Positions 41,707 to 51,043 of a stretch of DNA of 64,000 bases are shown in pieces (within the stretch, counting starts at the first letter, position 1; every line of letters starts with the position of its first letter). The position numbers were made by a program, and so were the translations under genes. Source of the DNA: an uncultured Clostridia bacterium (GTDB lineage Bacteria > Bacillota > Clostridia > Oscillospirales > Acutalibacteraceae); contig CANQPS010000001.1 of NCBI GenBank assembly GCA_947625785.1, positions 62,001-126,000 on the forward strand, read 5' to 3'. The notes beneath the pieces were generated by a model. The model was not told the origin of the DNA. It saw only the letters and a program-made list of their open reading frames with translations, and ran no database searches.

Positions 41707-42357
41707 ATGTTAAAAAGAAAATCATTTACAGTTATAGGATTAGGTAGTTTTGGTTCTAATGTTGCCATAGAACTATGCAGGACAGGTGCATATGTTCTTG
41801 CACTTGACCAAGATGATGATAAAATAGAAGATATAAAAGGAGATGTAACTTGTGCCAGAAAAGTAGATGTTCTTGATACAAATGCTTTGGCAAATCAAGG
41901 TCTGTCAAATATGGATTGCGTTATAATAGCTACGGGTTCGAGCTTAGAGGCAAGTGTTATGTCTGCAATTATAGCGAAAGAGGAAAATGTACCTTATATT
42001 GTTGCAAAGGCGTCTAATGTCATACACGGCAAAGTACTTTTAAAACTTGGTGTTGATAGAGTTATAATTCCTGAAAAAGATACAGCAATGCGATTGGCGA
42101 AAACATTAACCTCAGATAATTTTAAGGAATTTGTTGAATTGTCAAGTAAAATAAGTATGATTGAAATTGCCGTTAAAGAAGAGTGGGTTGGCAAAAATCT
42201 TAAACAATTAGATTTAAGACAAAAATATGCAATAAATGTTATTGCTATAAGAAAAAATGGAGAAATTATATCAAATGTAAATCCTGACGAGCCGTTGTCT
42301 GATGATATTACACTTTTGGTAATCGGGGATATTGGAAAATTAGACAGATTGGCATAA
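41707..42357 (+). CDS. ktrA: Potassium uptake regulatory subunit KtrA
   Basis: The 216-residue soluble protein has an RCK-N Rossmann domain (VIGLGSFGSNVAIELCRTGAYVLALD) that binds ATP/ADP or NADH and an RCK-C domain from about residue 135 that can bind cyclic di-AMP in Firmicutes. It forms the octameric ring that gates KtrB. An expected length and direct linkage to ktrB support the call. Confidence 0.95.
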   Translation: MLKRKSFTVIGLGSFGSNVAIELCRTGAYVLALDQDDDKIEDIKGDVTCARKVDVLDTNALANQGLSNMDCVIIATGSSLEASVMSAIIAKEENVPYIVAKASNVIHGKVLLKLGVDRVIIPEKDTAMRLAKTLTSDNFKEFVELSSKISMIEIAVKEEWVGKNLKQLDLRQKYAINVIAIRKNGEIISNVNPDEPLSDDITLLVIGDIGKLDRLA

Positions 42358-42395
42358 TTTTCTGTTATGAATAAATTTAAAGGAGTTTAAAAATT

Positions 42396-44312
42396 ATGGC
42401 ATTATTGGGTGCAAGTAATGCAAGTGTATATTTTGGTTCAAATAAGATATTTGAGGGTGTTACATTTGAGGTACAAAGCAACGATAGGATAGGACTTATA
42501 GGTATTAATGGAAGCGGAAAAACAACATTATTTAAACTTATTACAGGGGAATATTCGACAACAGAAGGAGAAATATATATATCTAAAAATACCAAAATAG
42601 GTTATATGGAGCAGCATACTTGCCGAAATCTTGATATTACTGCTTATGATGAAGTCTTAACTGTATTTGAAGATATTTTTGAAATGGAAAGGCAAATTGA
42701 ATTGCTTGCTAAGCAAATTTCTGAAAATCCGTATAATACAAATGAGCTTATAGAAAAACAATCATTTTTAAATGATGAGTTTCAAAGGAATGATGGATTA
42801 ACTTGTCGTGCGAGGGCAAGGTCGGCATTATTAGGTCTTAGTTTCAGCGATGAGGAAATGCAATTAAAAATAGGAGAATTAAGCGGAGGTCAAAGAGCAA
42901 AGGTTCAACTTGCTAAAATGCTCTTAAGCAACGCAAATTTATTATTATTAGATGAGCCAACCAATCACCTTGATACTAATTCAGTCGAATGGCTTGAAGA
43001 TTATTTAAGGAATAGTAAAACTGCCTATATAGTTATATCTCACGACAGATACTTTCTTGATAAGGTTGCCAACAAGATTTTTGAAATTGAACATAAAAAA
43101 CTTGTTACATATAAGGGTAATTACTCTGCTTATTTACCACAAAAAGAAGAAAGAAAATTAGCCGCTCAAAGAGTGTATGATAATACTAAAAAGGAAATTG
43201 AACGCCTTGAGGGTATCGTGGCTCAGCAAAGACAATGGAACAGAGAAAAAAATATTAGAACTGCTGAAAGTAAACTTAAAGTTATAGATAGATTAGAGCA
43301 AAACCTCGAAAAACCGGAAAATACACCCGAAAGTTTAAAGTTTAAGTTTAGTGTAAAAAGCATTAGCGGTGAAGATGTTCTTGATATAAGCGATTTATCC
43401 TTATCCTTTGGAGATAAAGAGATTTTTAAAAATGTAAATATATCGGTAAAAAGGGGTGACAGAATATTCATTCTTGGAAAAAATGGCTGTGGTAAGACTT
43501 CCTTATTAAAAACAATATTAAAGAAGTATCATCAAACGAATGGCCGTATTAAAACCGGAATTGGTGTACTTACAGGTTATTATGACCAAATTCAACAGGG
43601 TATTGACAGCAATAAAACAGTATTGCAAGAATTATGGGATAAATACCCCTATATGACCCAAACTCAACTAAGAAATGCTCTGGCACAATTTTTATTTTAT
43701 GGTGACGATGTTTTTAAGGAAATATCATCTTTGAGCGGCGGAGAAAGGGCAAGATTAATTTTGTTAGAGCTTATGCAATCAGGTTGTAATCTGCTGCTAT
43801 TAGATGAGCCAACAAACCATCTTGATATAGCCTCCTGTGAGGCATTGGAAGAAGCGTTAAAGTGTTATGAAGGGACTTTAATAGTTGTATCCCACGATAG
43901 ATATTTGATAAATAAACTTGCTACAAAATTATATTATCTATCAAAAGACGGTGCAACGGAATTTGAAGGTAATTATGAATATTTCTTGGAAAAATTCAGA
44001 CCCTTTGAACAGATAACTGCCGTTAAAGCAGATAATACCGACCGTATCAATGAATATAAACAAAAAAAAGAAAAAGCATCACAATTTCGTAAATTAAAAA
44101 CAAGGGTTTCTAAAACCGAAACTGAAATTGCTAATACAGAAATTGAAATTTCTAATCTTGAAAAACAATTAATGTTACCTGAGGTAGCCGAAAATTATGA
44201 AAAAATTATTGAAATAACGAATTTAATGAATAAAAAAAGACAGTCCTTGGACTGTCTATATGAACAATGGGAAAAGCTTGAAATTGAATTAAGTAATTTT
44301 GAGGATAATTAA
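42396..44312 (+). CDS. ABC-F ATPase (ribosome-associated)
   Basis: The 638-residue protein has two ABC domains and no membrane domain: Walker A GINGSGKT (36-43) and GKNGCGKT, signatures LSGGQRAK and LSGGERAR, and Walker B LLLLDEPTNHLD twice. The interdomain linker (about 235-320) and a C-terminal coiled coil complete the ABC-F plan. Such proteins act at the ribosomal E site in translation or antibiotic protection; which subfamily is not clear. The 3' coding end contains a hairpin that serves the opposite strand. The gene overlaps the convergent HPr-like gene by 4 bases. Confidence 0.93.
   Translation: MALLGASNASVYFGSNKIFEGVTFEVQSNDRIGLIGINGSGKTTLFKLITGEYSTTEGEIYISKNTKIGYMEQHTCRNLDITAYDEVLTVFEDIFEMERQIELLAKQISENPYNTNELIEKQSFLNDEFQRNDGLTCRARARSALLGLSFSDEEMQLKIGELSGGQRAKVQLAKMLLSNANLLLLDEPTNHLDTNSVEWLEDYLRNSKTAYIVISHDRYFLDKVANKIFEIEHKKLVTYKGNYSAYLPQKEERKLAAQRVYDNTKKEIERLEGIVAQQRQWNREKNIRTAESKLKVIDRLEQNLEKPENTPESLKFKFSVKSISGEDVLDISDLSLSFGDKEIFKNVNISVKRGDRIFILGKNGCGKTSLLKTILKKYHQTNGRIKTGIGVLTGYYDQIQQGIDSNKTVLQELWDKYPYMTQTQLRNALAQFLFYGDDVFKEISSLSGGERARLILLELMQSGCNLLLLDEPTNHLDIASCEALEEALKCYEGTLIVVSHDRYLINKLATKLYYLSKDGATEFEGNYEYFLEKFRPFEQITAVKADNTDRINEYKQKKEKASQFRKLKTRVSKTETEIANTEIEISNLEKQLMLPEVAENYEKIIEITNLMNKKRQSLDCLYEQWEKLEIELSNFEDN
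44238..44257 (-). terminator. minus-strand terminator embedded in the ABC-F coding sequence
   Basis: A perfect 20-bp palindrome AGACAGTCC-TT-GGACTGTCT. On the minus strand it is followed by seven Ts, so it would end the transcript of the HPr-like gene about 50 bases past its stop, within the ABC-F codons. Confidence 0.75.
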
Positions 44313-44557
44313 ACAAGGGCTGTTTCATTAATTAAGAATGGTGCAAGGTCATTAAAGAGTTCCTCTGAATATTCGGCGTCAATTTTTAGTGTAATAGGTT
44401 TTGAAATATCAAGACTTATGATACCTATTATTGAATGGGCATCAACATTGTAGTTATCGTCTAATAATTTCATAGGAATATGATGATATTTAGTAGTAAC
44501 ACCGATAAAAGACTTAATATCTTGTAAGTTGGACAAAGAAATAGTAGTAGAAAGCAT
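44309..44557 (-). CDS. HPr-like protein lacking the phospho-acceptor histidine
   Basis: The 82-residue product matches the HPr fold in its central segment (NVDAHSIIGIISLDISKPITLKI, like the HPr Ser46 region and following strand). At the place of the HPr LHARPA site it has a sequence without His, so it cannot act as a PTS phospho-carrier. Small HPr-like proteins of this kind are common in Clostridia and have no known role. I chose ATG 44557 with GAGG 8 bases upstream; ATG 44560 and GTG 44566 are alternatives. Confidence 0.7.
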   Translation of the reverse strand: MLSTTISLSNLQDIKSFIGVTTKYHHIPMKLLDDNYNVDAHSIIGIISLDISKPITLKIDAEYSEELFNDLAPFLINETALV

Positions 44558-44748
44558 CATAAGCACCTCGTTAATAAATTCATTGATAATATAATAACAA
44601 ATTAGTAACCTTTTTTCAATAACAATAAATAATCATTTTAATCAAAAAAATATATGTATTATTGTGCAATTTGTACAGATGTTTTATAAATATTATAAAT
44701 ATATTATTTTAAATAATGATATATAAAAATTAAAAAAGGAGTTTTATT

Positions 44749-46038
44749 ATGAATATAAAAGTAGTTACACTTGGCTGTAAGGTAAATCAATATGAATCTG
44801 AGGCTATAATAACTAATATGATTGAAAATGGTTTTGAATTATGCCCTGAAAATGATAATGCAGATATTACTATAATTAATTCCTGTTGCGTAACATCTGT
44901 AAGTGAACAGAAAGCCATTAAATTAATGCACAGAATTAAAAGAGAAAATCCAACAGGTATAATAGTTTTAACGGGCTGTATGCCACAGGCATTTCCTGAT
45001 GCCGATGATAGATACTCCGAAGCTGATATAATTATGGGAAATACAAAAAGACAAGCTATCTTGCCTGCTGTTAATCAATATCTTATGACTAATAATAGAA
45101 TTATTGATATTCCTGAACATAAAAAAGGTGAGGAGTTTGAAAAAATTAATATTAATCAATTTCATAATAGAACGAGAGCCTTTGTTAAGATACAGGACGG
45201 TTGTGATAGATTTTGTACATATTGTATAATACCCTATGCCAGAGGTCGTGTCAGGTCTAAGCATATAAGTGATATAAAAACAGAAATTCAGTCACTTGCA
45301 AATAATGGATTTAAGGAAATAGTACTTGTTGGTATTAATCTGACATCATTTGGTAAGGATACAGGTGAAAATTTTTGCGATGCCGTTGAAGCTGTTTGCA
45401 ATATTGAAGGAATAGAAAGGGTTCGTTTAGGCTCGTTAGAACCGGAATGTATGGACTATGATGTTTTGATAAGATTAAGTAAGTTGAAAGAATTTTGTCC
45501 ACAATTTCATTTATCATTGCAAAGTGGTTGTGATGAAACATTAAAAAGAATGAATAGGCATTATACATCAAATGAATATTTAGAGATAGTGAATAATATC
45601 AGAAGTATATTTGTAAATCCATCGATTACTACCGATATAATGGTTGGTTTCCCGAAGGAAACTGAGGAAGAATTTGCTAAAAATGTCGAATTTGCAAAAA
45701 AAGTTGCTTTTGCGAAGGCTCATATATTCGCCTATTCGAGAAGAAAGGGTACGCCTGCCGATAAATCACAGGGACAATTAACTAATGCTGTTAAAAAACA
45801 AAGAAGTGACATAATGATTAATGTTTGCGAGCAGAAAAGAAAGGAATTTCTCAATTCACAATTAGGTTTAGTTGAAAGCGTTTTATTTGAAACGAAATGT
45901 AAAGATGATATCTGGGAAGGATATACAAAAAATTATACTCCTGTTCGATTAAAGTCAAGTGAAGATATTTCCGGTAAGATTTTAGGAGTTAAATTAGTAT
46001 CTCTCGGTGAAGATTGGTGCAACGCTGAAAAAATTTAG
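44749..46038 (+). CDS. mtaB: tRNA t6A37 methylthiotransferase MtaB
   Basis: The 429-residue radical-SAM enzyme converts t6A to ms2t6A at position 37 of tRNAs that read ANN codons. It has the N-terminal UPF0004 domain with Cys ligands (TLGCKVNQYE, NSCCVTS, LTGCMPQ), the radical-SAM CxxxCxxC in CDRFCTYC, and a C-terminal TRAM-like domain. The start NIKVVTLGCKVNQYE marks MtaB rather than MiaB or RimO. AAAGGAG precedes ATG. Confidence 0.94.
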   Translation: MNIKVVTLGCKVNQYESEAIITNMIENGFELCPENDNADITIINSCCVTSVSEQKAIKLMHRIKRENPTGIIVLTGCMPQAFPDADDRYSEADIIMGNTKRQAILPAVNQYLMTNNRIIDIPEHKKGEEFEKININQFHNRTRAFVKIQDGCDRFCTYCIIPYARGRVRSKHISDIKTEIQSLANNGFKEIVLVGINLTSFGKDTGENFCDAVEAVCNIEGIERVRLGSLEPECMDYDVLIRLSKLKEFCPQFHLSLQSGCDETLKRMNRHYTSNEYLEIVNNIRSIFVNPSITTDIMVGFPKETEEEFAKNVEFAKKVAFAKAHIFAYSRRKGTPADKSQGQLTNAVKKQRSDIMINVCEQKRKEFLNSQLGLVESVLFETKCKDDIWEGYTKNYTPVRLKSSEDISGKILGVKLVSLGEDWCNAEKI

Positions 46039-46056
46039 TTTTTGGTGGGGTTTCGC

Positions 46057-47328
46057 TTATGAAATGACTTTTAGGGCATTTGCGATTTCTTCTTTTGTTT
46101 GCTTATTATCAAGATATTCATAGGAATACAACATAAATCCGTCAAATTTTTCCTCTCGCAATGATTGAATTTCTTGTGCAATTATACTATTGCTTTCAAG
46201 CCAAGTACCGTCATCTACATCACTTCCGGCTTTGTAAATCGCAAGTCCGCCATAAAGTTTAACACTATTGCATATTGTTAATTTTCGCCATTCCTTAATT
46301 GTGTCATTAAATGGCAGTAAAGGGTGTGTTAAACTGACATATATTTGAGGGCATATATAATCAATATATCCATAGACACTGCACCAAGTTTTAATATCGG
46401 CATTTATTGTGGCATTATTTGAAATATTGCCTTGCGGAGATATGCCAAATTTAACATTATCTGAATGTGAGTGTACAGCACTATACACACCTGATATAAG
46501 AGTATTTATGTTCCAACTTCGCCATTCGGAATGTGAAAGTGGAATATTATTGTTTTTAACAGTATCAAGATATTTATTATAGGCAGTTTTATCGTATTCT
46601 TTGCTTGTAGTCGGATAAAAATAATCGTCAAAGTGTATGGCATCAACATTGTAATTTTCTACAACTTCTATAACACCATCAATTATAATTTTTCGCACTT
46701 CGGGATACGCAGGATTTAAGTAAATATCTCCGTCCCATTCTATAAACCAATCATCATTCTCAGTATTGTTGTCATTTTTCCATATATTATATAAGTTGTT
46801 ATCACTTAAATTTGACGGTGTACCATTAACTTTTATTCTTAGAGGGTTTATCCAAGCGTGAAATTCGAGTCCGTTTTCGTGGGCTTTTTTAATAAAGTAT
46901 TCAAGAGGGTCATAACCGGGGTCTTTACCCTGAGTACCTGTTAGTAAGTGTGAATAAGGAAATATATCTGATTTATATAATGCATCACCAAATGGTCTTA
47001 TATGTACAATAAGTGTATTCATTTTATTATTTAATGCAGTGGATATAATCTCATCAACTTTTGACTTGAAAGCCTTTTCTCCTTCTGTTATATCGCCCAA
47101 TGATATATATGAAACCCAGACGCCTCTCATTTCTGACATATCATTTTTTGTATTTGTTAAGGTCTGGGATACTTTGTTATTTTCTTTATTAGAGTCAGAA
47201 TTTGAATTATGATTAATAACAATGTCGTTCTCGTATTTGCCCTGTGTAAAATTATAGACTAAATATACGGCTATCATTATAAATATAATAAAAATAATTT
47301 TTTTAATTTTACTTTTCCTGTATCTCAT
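46057..47328 (-). CDS. Membrane-anchored GHL10-family glycoside hydrolase-like protein
   Basis: The 423-residue product has an N-terminal membrane anchor (IIFIIFIMIAVYLVYNF, about 10-26), a polar linker, and a GHL10 (DUF187) barrel from about residue 68. The barrel shows MRGVWVSYISLGDI, TLIVHIRPFGDALYKS, AWINPLRI and DAIHFDDYFYP. Proteins of this family are extracellular; a peptidoglycan-type substrate has been proposed for relatives, but activity is not established here. It converges on mtaB with an 18-base gap and no clear terminator. Confidence 0.85.
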   Translation of the reverse strand: MRYRKSKIKKIIFIIFIMIAVYLVYNFTQGKYENDIVINHNSNSDSNKENNKVSQTLTNTKNDMSEMRGVWVSYISLGDITEGEKAFKSKVDEIISTALNNKMNTLIVHIRPFGDALYKSDIFPYSHLLTGTQGKDPGYDPLEYFIKKAHENGLEFHAWINPLRIKVNGTPSNLSDNNLYNIWKNDNNTENDDWFIEWDGDIYLNPAYPEVRKIIIDGVIEVVENYNVDAIHFDDYFYPTTSKEYDKTAYNKYLDTVKNNNIPLSHSEWRSWNINTLISGVYSAVHSHSDNVKFGISPQGNISNNATINADIKTWCSVYGYIDYICPQIYVSLTHPLLPFNDTIKEWRKLTICNSVKLYGGLAIYKAGSDVDDGTWLESNSIIAQEIQSLREEKFDGFMLYSYEYLDNKQTKEEIANALKVIS

Positions 47329-47402
47329 AAGAAATTCGTACTCCTTTACAAGATTTGTCTTATGTTTTATAGAAATATTTATATGAAAAAGGTTTTGATA
47401 TT

Positions 47403-47684
47403 ATGAAAGAATTTGTTATATGTCTTGTTATATATTTTGTTGTTATAAATATAGTAGCTGCTATTATTACGATATATGATAAAAGAATGGCAATAAAACA
47501 CAAACGCAGAGTTCCTGAGAGAACTCTGCTTGTGTTAGCCGGATTAAGCGGTTGTATTATAGAATATACTGTTATGAAATTAATAAGACATAAAACCCAA
47601 AAAAATAAATTTATGATAGGAATACCAATAATATTTATATTAGAAGTTATATTTGTAACAGCTATTGTATTGATTCTAAAATAA
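47403..47684 (+). CDS. DUF1294 membrane protein
   Basis: The 93-residue protein has two or three membrane helices with the conserved DUF1294 core YDKRMAIKHKRRVPERTLLVLAGLSGC and LIRHKTQKNKFMIGIP. The function of the family is unknown. Its ribosome site is weak. It is divergent from the GHL10 gene and convergent with the next gene. Confidence 0.85.
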   Translation: MKEFVICLVIYFVVINIVAAIITIYDKRMAIKHKRRVPERTLLVLAGLSGCIIEYTVMKLIRHKTQKNKFMIGIPIIFILEVIFVTAIVLILK

Positions 47685-47692
47685 ATATAATA

Positions 47693-48133
47693 TTAGCAAA
47701 GCATACCTTTTAATCTATCAATATGATACTCCTCATTTTTAATAAATTCTTTTGCTAAATTTTGAGAATTACTATCGCTGTTGGTAAAACGGTGTAAATT
47801 TTTAGTCATTTCAACAATACCCATATTTGTTCCGTTTATAATGATTTCGCAAATTTTAGAAGGAGTTTTATCTGTGATAGTATTTAATTGAACGCTGCCC
47901 CACATAGTAGCTTTTGTGATAGGGTTAATATCTTTGGGTAAAATATTGTTTTCGGTGAGATTTTTTTCGGCAATAGCGGATATACCTGTATAATCTTTAT
48001 ATTGTGAAATGAGTTCGTCTTTAAGAGGTTTATTTTCTGTTTTATCCATCATAATTTTAGCAGCTCTTATACCTGTTTGAGCAGATTGGTATATTTCATT
48101 TAATAAATCAACTGTATCTTTGTTCATACTCAT
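47693..48133 (-). CDS. ferritin-like helical protein of unknown function
   Basis: From ATG 48133 (AGGGGTG upstream) the 146-residue product is almost entirely helical. It has segments resembling the DUF2383/ferritin-like four-helix layout (LNEIYQSAQTGIRAAKIMM and a final EEYHIDRLKGML). Full metal-ligand pairs cannot be identified, so it may be a structural relative only. Similar proteins occur in spore formers, sometimes as coat-type proteins, but this is a guess. Confidence 0.55.
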   Translation of the reverse strand: MSMNKDTVDLLNEIYQSAQTGIRAAKIMMDKTENKPLKDELISQYKDYTGISAIAEKNLTENNILPKDINPITKATMWGSVQLNTITDKTPSKICEIIINGTNMGIVEMTKNLHRFTNSDSNSQNLAKEFIKNEEYHIDRLKGMLC

Positions 48134-48317
48134 ATTTTTCACCCCTATAATATTATCAGATACAGCTATACTCTTTATTCATAAATTATTGAAATTTAAT
48201 TTTATAGATGTTAAAATAATTTTAATAGTACAAGATGTTAGGGTTTTTATAATATCAAAGAAAAACATCTTTGATTATTAAATATATAATCTTTAATTTT
48301 GGAAAGGAGCTTTTATT

Positions 48318-49025
48318 ATGAATAATACACCAACACCTCATATTTCCGCTGTAAAAGGAGATTTTGCAGAAACCGTTTTAATGCCCGGTGACCCCCTGAG
48401 AGCCAAGTTTATTGCCGAAACATTTTTGACGGATTATGTGCAGGTTAATAAAACAAGAGGGATACTTGGTTATACAGGATTTTACAATGGTAAAAAAGTA
48501 TCTGTTATGGCAAGTGGTATGGGAATACCATCTATGTGTATATACTCTTATGAATTATTTAATTATTATGATGTCAATAACATTATTAGAGTAGGGACAG
48601 CCGGTGCGATAAGAAGTGATTTAAAAATTGGAGATGTAGTTATTAGTATGTCTGCCTGTACAGACTCTAATTATGCAGGCAGTTTTGGTATGCCCGGTAT
48701 AATTGCACCAACTGCAAGTTTTGAGCTTTTAAAAAAAGCCGAACAAAATTCCGATAAATTAGGATTAAGTACAGTTATTGGACCTATATTTACATCAGAT
48801 TGTTTCTACAACGATTTAGAAAATACTGCTAAGTGGCAAAAAATGGGTATATTATGTGTAGAAATGGAAACCGCAGGTTTATATTTAAACGCTATGAATT
48901 GCGGTAAAAATGCCTTGTCAATACTAACAATATCGGATTGTCCGCTTAAAAATGAAGCAGCCACCGCAGAACAAAGAGAAAAAAGTTTTATTAATATGAT
49001 AAAACTTGCATTATCCTGTATATAA
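48318..49025 (+). CDS. deoD: Purine nucleoside phosphorylase, DeoD type
   Basis: The 235-residue enzyme splits purine nucleosides with phosphate in salvage. The high-molecular-mass (hexameric) family is shown by the start TPHISAVKGDFAETVLMPGDPLRAKFIAE, VRVGTAGAIRSD-like IRVGTAGAIRSDLKIGD and VEMETAGLY. GGAAAGGAG precedes ATG. Transcription ends at a hairpin that overlaps the trxB ribosome site. Confidence 0.96.
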   Translation: MNNTPTPHISAVKGDFAETVLMPGDPLRAKFIAETFLTDYVQVNKTRGILGYTGFYNGKKVSVMASGMGIPSMCIYSYELFNYYDVNNIIRVGTAGAIRSDLKIGDVVISMSACTDSNYAGSFGMPGIIAPTASFELLKKAEQNSDKLGLSTVIGPIFTSDCFYNDLENTAKWQKMGILCVEMETAGLYLNAMNCGKNALSILTISDCPLKNEAATAEQREKSFINMIKLALSCI

Positions 49026-49031
49026 ATTATT

Positions 49032-49078
49032 ATATCCACCCATAATAAACTAAAAATAGAGTTTGTTATGGGGGATAT
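49032..49078 (+). terminator. deoD terminator that also covers the trxB ribosome binding site
   Basis: Arms 49032-49051 and 49060-49078 form 19 base pairs with a single bulged A and one G-T pair, loop 8 bases, then ATTTTTA. The trxB ribosome site GGGGGA (49070-49075) lies in the 3' arm. Confidence 0.8.
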
Positions 49079-49082
49079 TTTT

Positions 49083-49994
49083 ATGTATGAATTAGTTATC
49101 ATAGGTAGTGGCTGTGCGGGTTTATCTGCAATAATATATGCCAAAAGAGCTATGCTTAATGCTGTTATAATAGAAAAAAATTATAATGGTGCAGGTCAAA
49201 TTACCGAAAGTGAACAGGTGGATAATTACCCCGGATTATATGCTGAAAGTGGATTTGATTTAGGAAATAAATTCAGAGAACACGCTAAAAAGGTTGGTGC
49301 GGAATTTATAAATGCAGAAGTTATTGACATAACCAATGATAATAATATTTATAATATAAAATGTTCGGACAATTCTGTTATATCTGCGAGGACAGTTATA
49401 TATGCAGCCGGCTGCAAACACAGAAAATTAAATATAATCGGAGAAAAAGAATTAATAGGCAAAGGCGTTTCGTATTGTGCAATATGTGACGGTGCATTTT
49501 ATAAAGATAAAACGGTTGCTGTTATTGGGGGAGGTGATACTGCATTAAGCGAAGCAGTTTTATTGTCTAAAACAGCAAATAAAGTATATCTTATACATCG
49601 CAGAGATAAGTTCAGGGCAAATAAAGTCCTGCAAGAAAAAGTCAGAAGTACAGATAATATTGAAATTATATTGTCTGCCATACCAATGCAAATTATAGGT
49701 GCAAAAAATGTTGAAAGTATAGATTTAATAATTAATAATGAACGGAAAAGATTATGTATCGATGGTGTTTTTATTGCTGTGGGATATGTACCTAATTCAA
49801 ATATAGTAAAGGATATGGTTGACTTAGACAATAACGGATATATTATAGCTGATGAGAGTGGTAAAACTTCAAAAAATGGTTTTTTTGTTGCAGGTGATGT
49901 CAGACAAAAACAATTAAGGCAAATTGTAACTGCAGTATCAGATGGAGCAAATTGTGTTGCATCTGTTGAACGATATTTAGAAAATCTTATTTAA
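49083..49994 (+). CDS. trxB: Thioredoxin reductase-like flavoprotein
   Basis: The 303-residue FAD enzyme has the FAD motif GSGCAG (8-13), the redox pair CAIC (132-135), the NADPH motif GGGDTA and the C-terminal GYVPNS and FVAGDVRQK. It reduces thioredoxin or a similar partner. I chose ATG 49083 after GGGGGA; the in-frame ATG at 49068 lies before that site. The coding end overlaps the convergent PfkB gene by 4 bases. Confidence 0.92.
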   Translation: MYELVIIGSGCAGLSAIIYAKRAMLNAVIIEKNYNGAGQITESEQVDNYPGLYAESGFDLGNKFREHAKKVGAEFINAEVIDITNDNNIYNIKCSDNSVISARTVIYAAGCKHRKLNIIGEKELIGKGVSYCAICDGAFYKDKTVAVIGGGDTALSEAVLLSKTANKVYLIHRRDKFRANKVLQEKVRSTDNIEIILSAIPMQIIGAKNVESIDLIINNERKRLCIDGVFIAVGYVPNSNIVKDMVDLDNNGYIIADESGKTSKNGFFVAGDVRQKQLRQIVTAVSDGANCVASVERYLENLI

Positions 49995-50914
49995 AATGAC
50001 ATAGACTTTAAAACTCGGAACTCCTGTTCAAGTTCAGAGGTTGTATATAGATTATCTAATCCATAGGATACACAACTTTTACCGGCTTGAATAGTAGCTT
50101 TAATAACAGCTTTTCCAATAGGTTGATTTCTATAATATTCACATAAAAATGTAGCCGCAAATACATCTCCTGCACCAACTGTATCAATAATAGGTTTATT
50201 TTGTTTCATAGAACGATATTGCTTAATATCTTTATTTTTTTGTCCTATTAAGCAGCCGTTTTCCCCAATGGTACAAATAACTATTTCAGCACCCATTGAA
50301 AGAATATTTTCTATAACTTGTTTATGGTTTTTGATTTCTGCACCACTAAAAAATACAATTTTTATACGAGAAATTATTTCTTTATCTAAATTGTTAATAT
50401 TTAATTGCAAATCCACTGATAGCTGAGCATTTGGATTACTTTGCAGAATTTTCTTAATGAGTGGTTTATTCCAATTATTTAGCGAAAAATGTATATAATT
50501 AAAGCTGCTTATTAAAGATAATAAATTTTTTTCTATTAAATTTTGTGGCGGCAGAGGTGATTTTTCGGAAAATATTTTTTTATTACCGTTCGGACTTACT
50601 AATAATACACTTTTGTTATTAATATTAAGTATAGGAAATAGGCAGCGTGTTGATATTTTATAATTTTCTAATTCTTGCAGCATCATTTTACCAATATAGT
50701 CATTAGAAAATAATGATATAATTTCAGGTTGAACCCCGTTTGCAATCATTGATTTGCTATGATTAACAACACATCCGCCAACATTCATTAATATTTGTTT
50801 AGTCGGATAATTTTCAATATTACTGTTTTCATTATTTGTACCGCTTAAAAAAACATTTGTATCAAGTGCAATGTCCCCAACAAGTGCAATTTGATTGTTA
50901 AAATTAAAACCCAT
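49991..50914 (-). CDS. PfkB/ribokinase-family carbohydrate kinase
   Basis: The 307-residue kinase shows the family's N-terminal Gly-rich segment (NVGGCVVNHSKSM) and the C-terminal signature DTVGAGDVFAATFL with the catalytic Asp. The substrate (ribose, fructose, another sugar, or a nucleoside) cannot be told. AGGGGGA precedes ATG. The next gene upstream on this strand, vanY, is separated by a bidirectional terminator, so this gene needs its own promoter. Confidence 0.88.
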   Translation of the reverse strand: MGFNFNNQIALVGDIALDTNVFLSGTNNENSNIENYPTKQILMNVGGCVVNHSKSMIANGVQPEIISLFSNDYIGKMMLQELENYKISTRCLFPILNINNKSVLLVSPNGNKKIFSEKSPLPPQNLIEKNLLSLISSFNYIHFSLNNWNKPLIKKILQSNPNAQLSVDLQLNINNLDKEIISRIKIVFFSGAEIKNHKQVIENILSMGAEIVICTIGENGCLIGQKNKDIKQYRSMKQNKPIIDTVGAGDVFAATFLCEYYRNQPIGKAVIKATIQAGKSCVSYGLDNLYTTSELEQEFRVLKSMSF

Positions 50915-50957
50915 TTAATAATCCCCCTTAAATTTAAAAAGTTAAATATATTATAGC

Positions 50958-50998
50958 AAAAAGACTACAACAATACCAGTTGTAGTCTTAATTTTTTT
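50958..50998. terminator. bidirectional terminator after vanY
   Basis: Arms AAGACTACAAC (50961-50971) and GTTGTAGTCTT (50979-50989). The A-run on the left serves as the T-run for the minus-strand vanY transcript, and Ts on the right serve the other strand. Confidence 0.88.
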
Positions 50999-51043
50999 AA
51001 AATGTAGTTTTTATAACAGTAAAAGATATTTATATAATTTATT

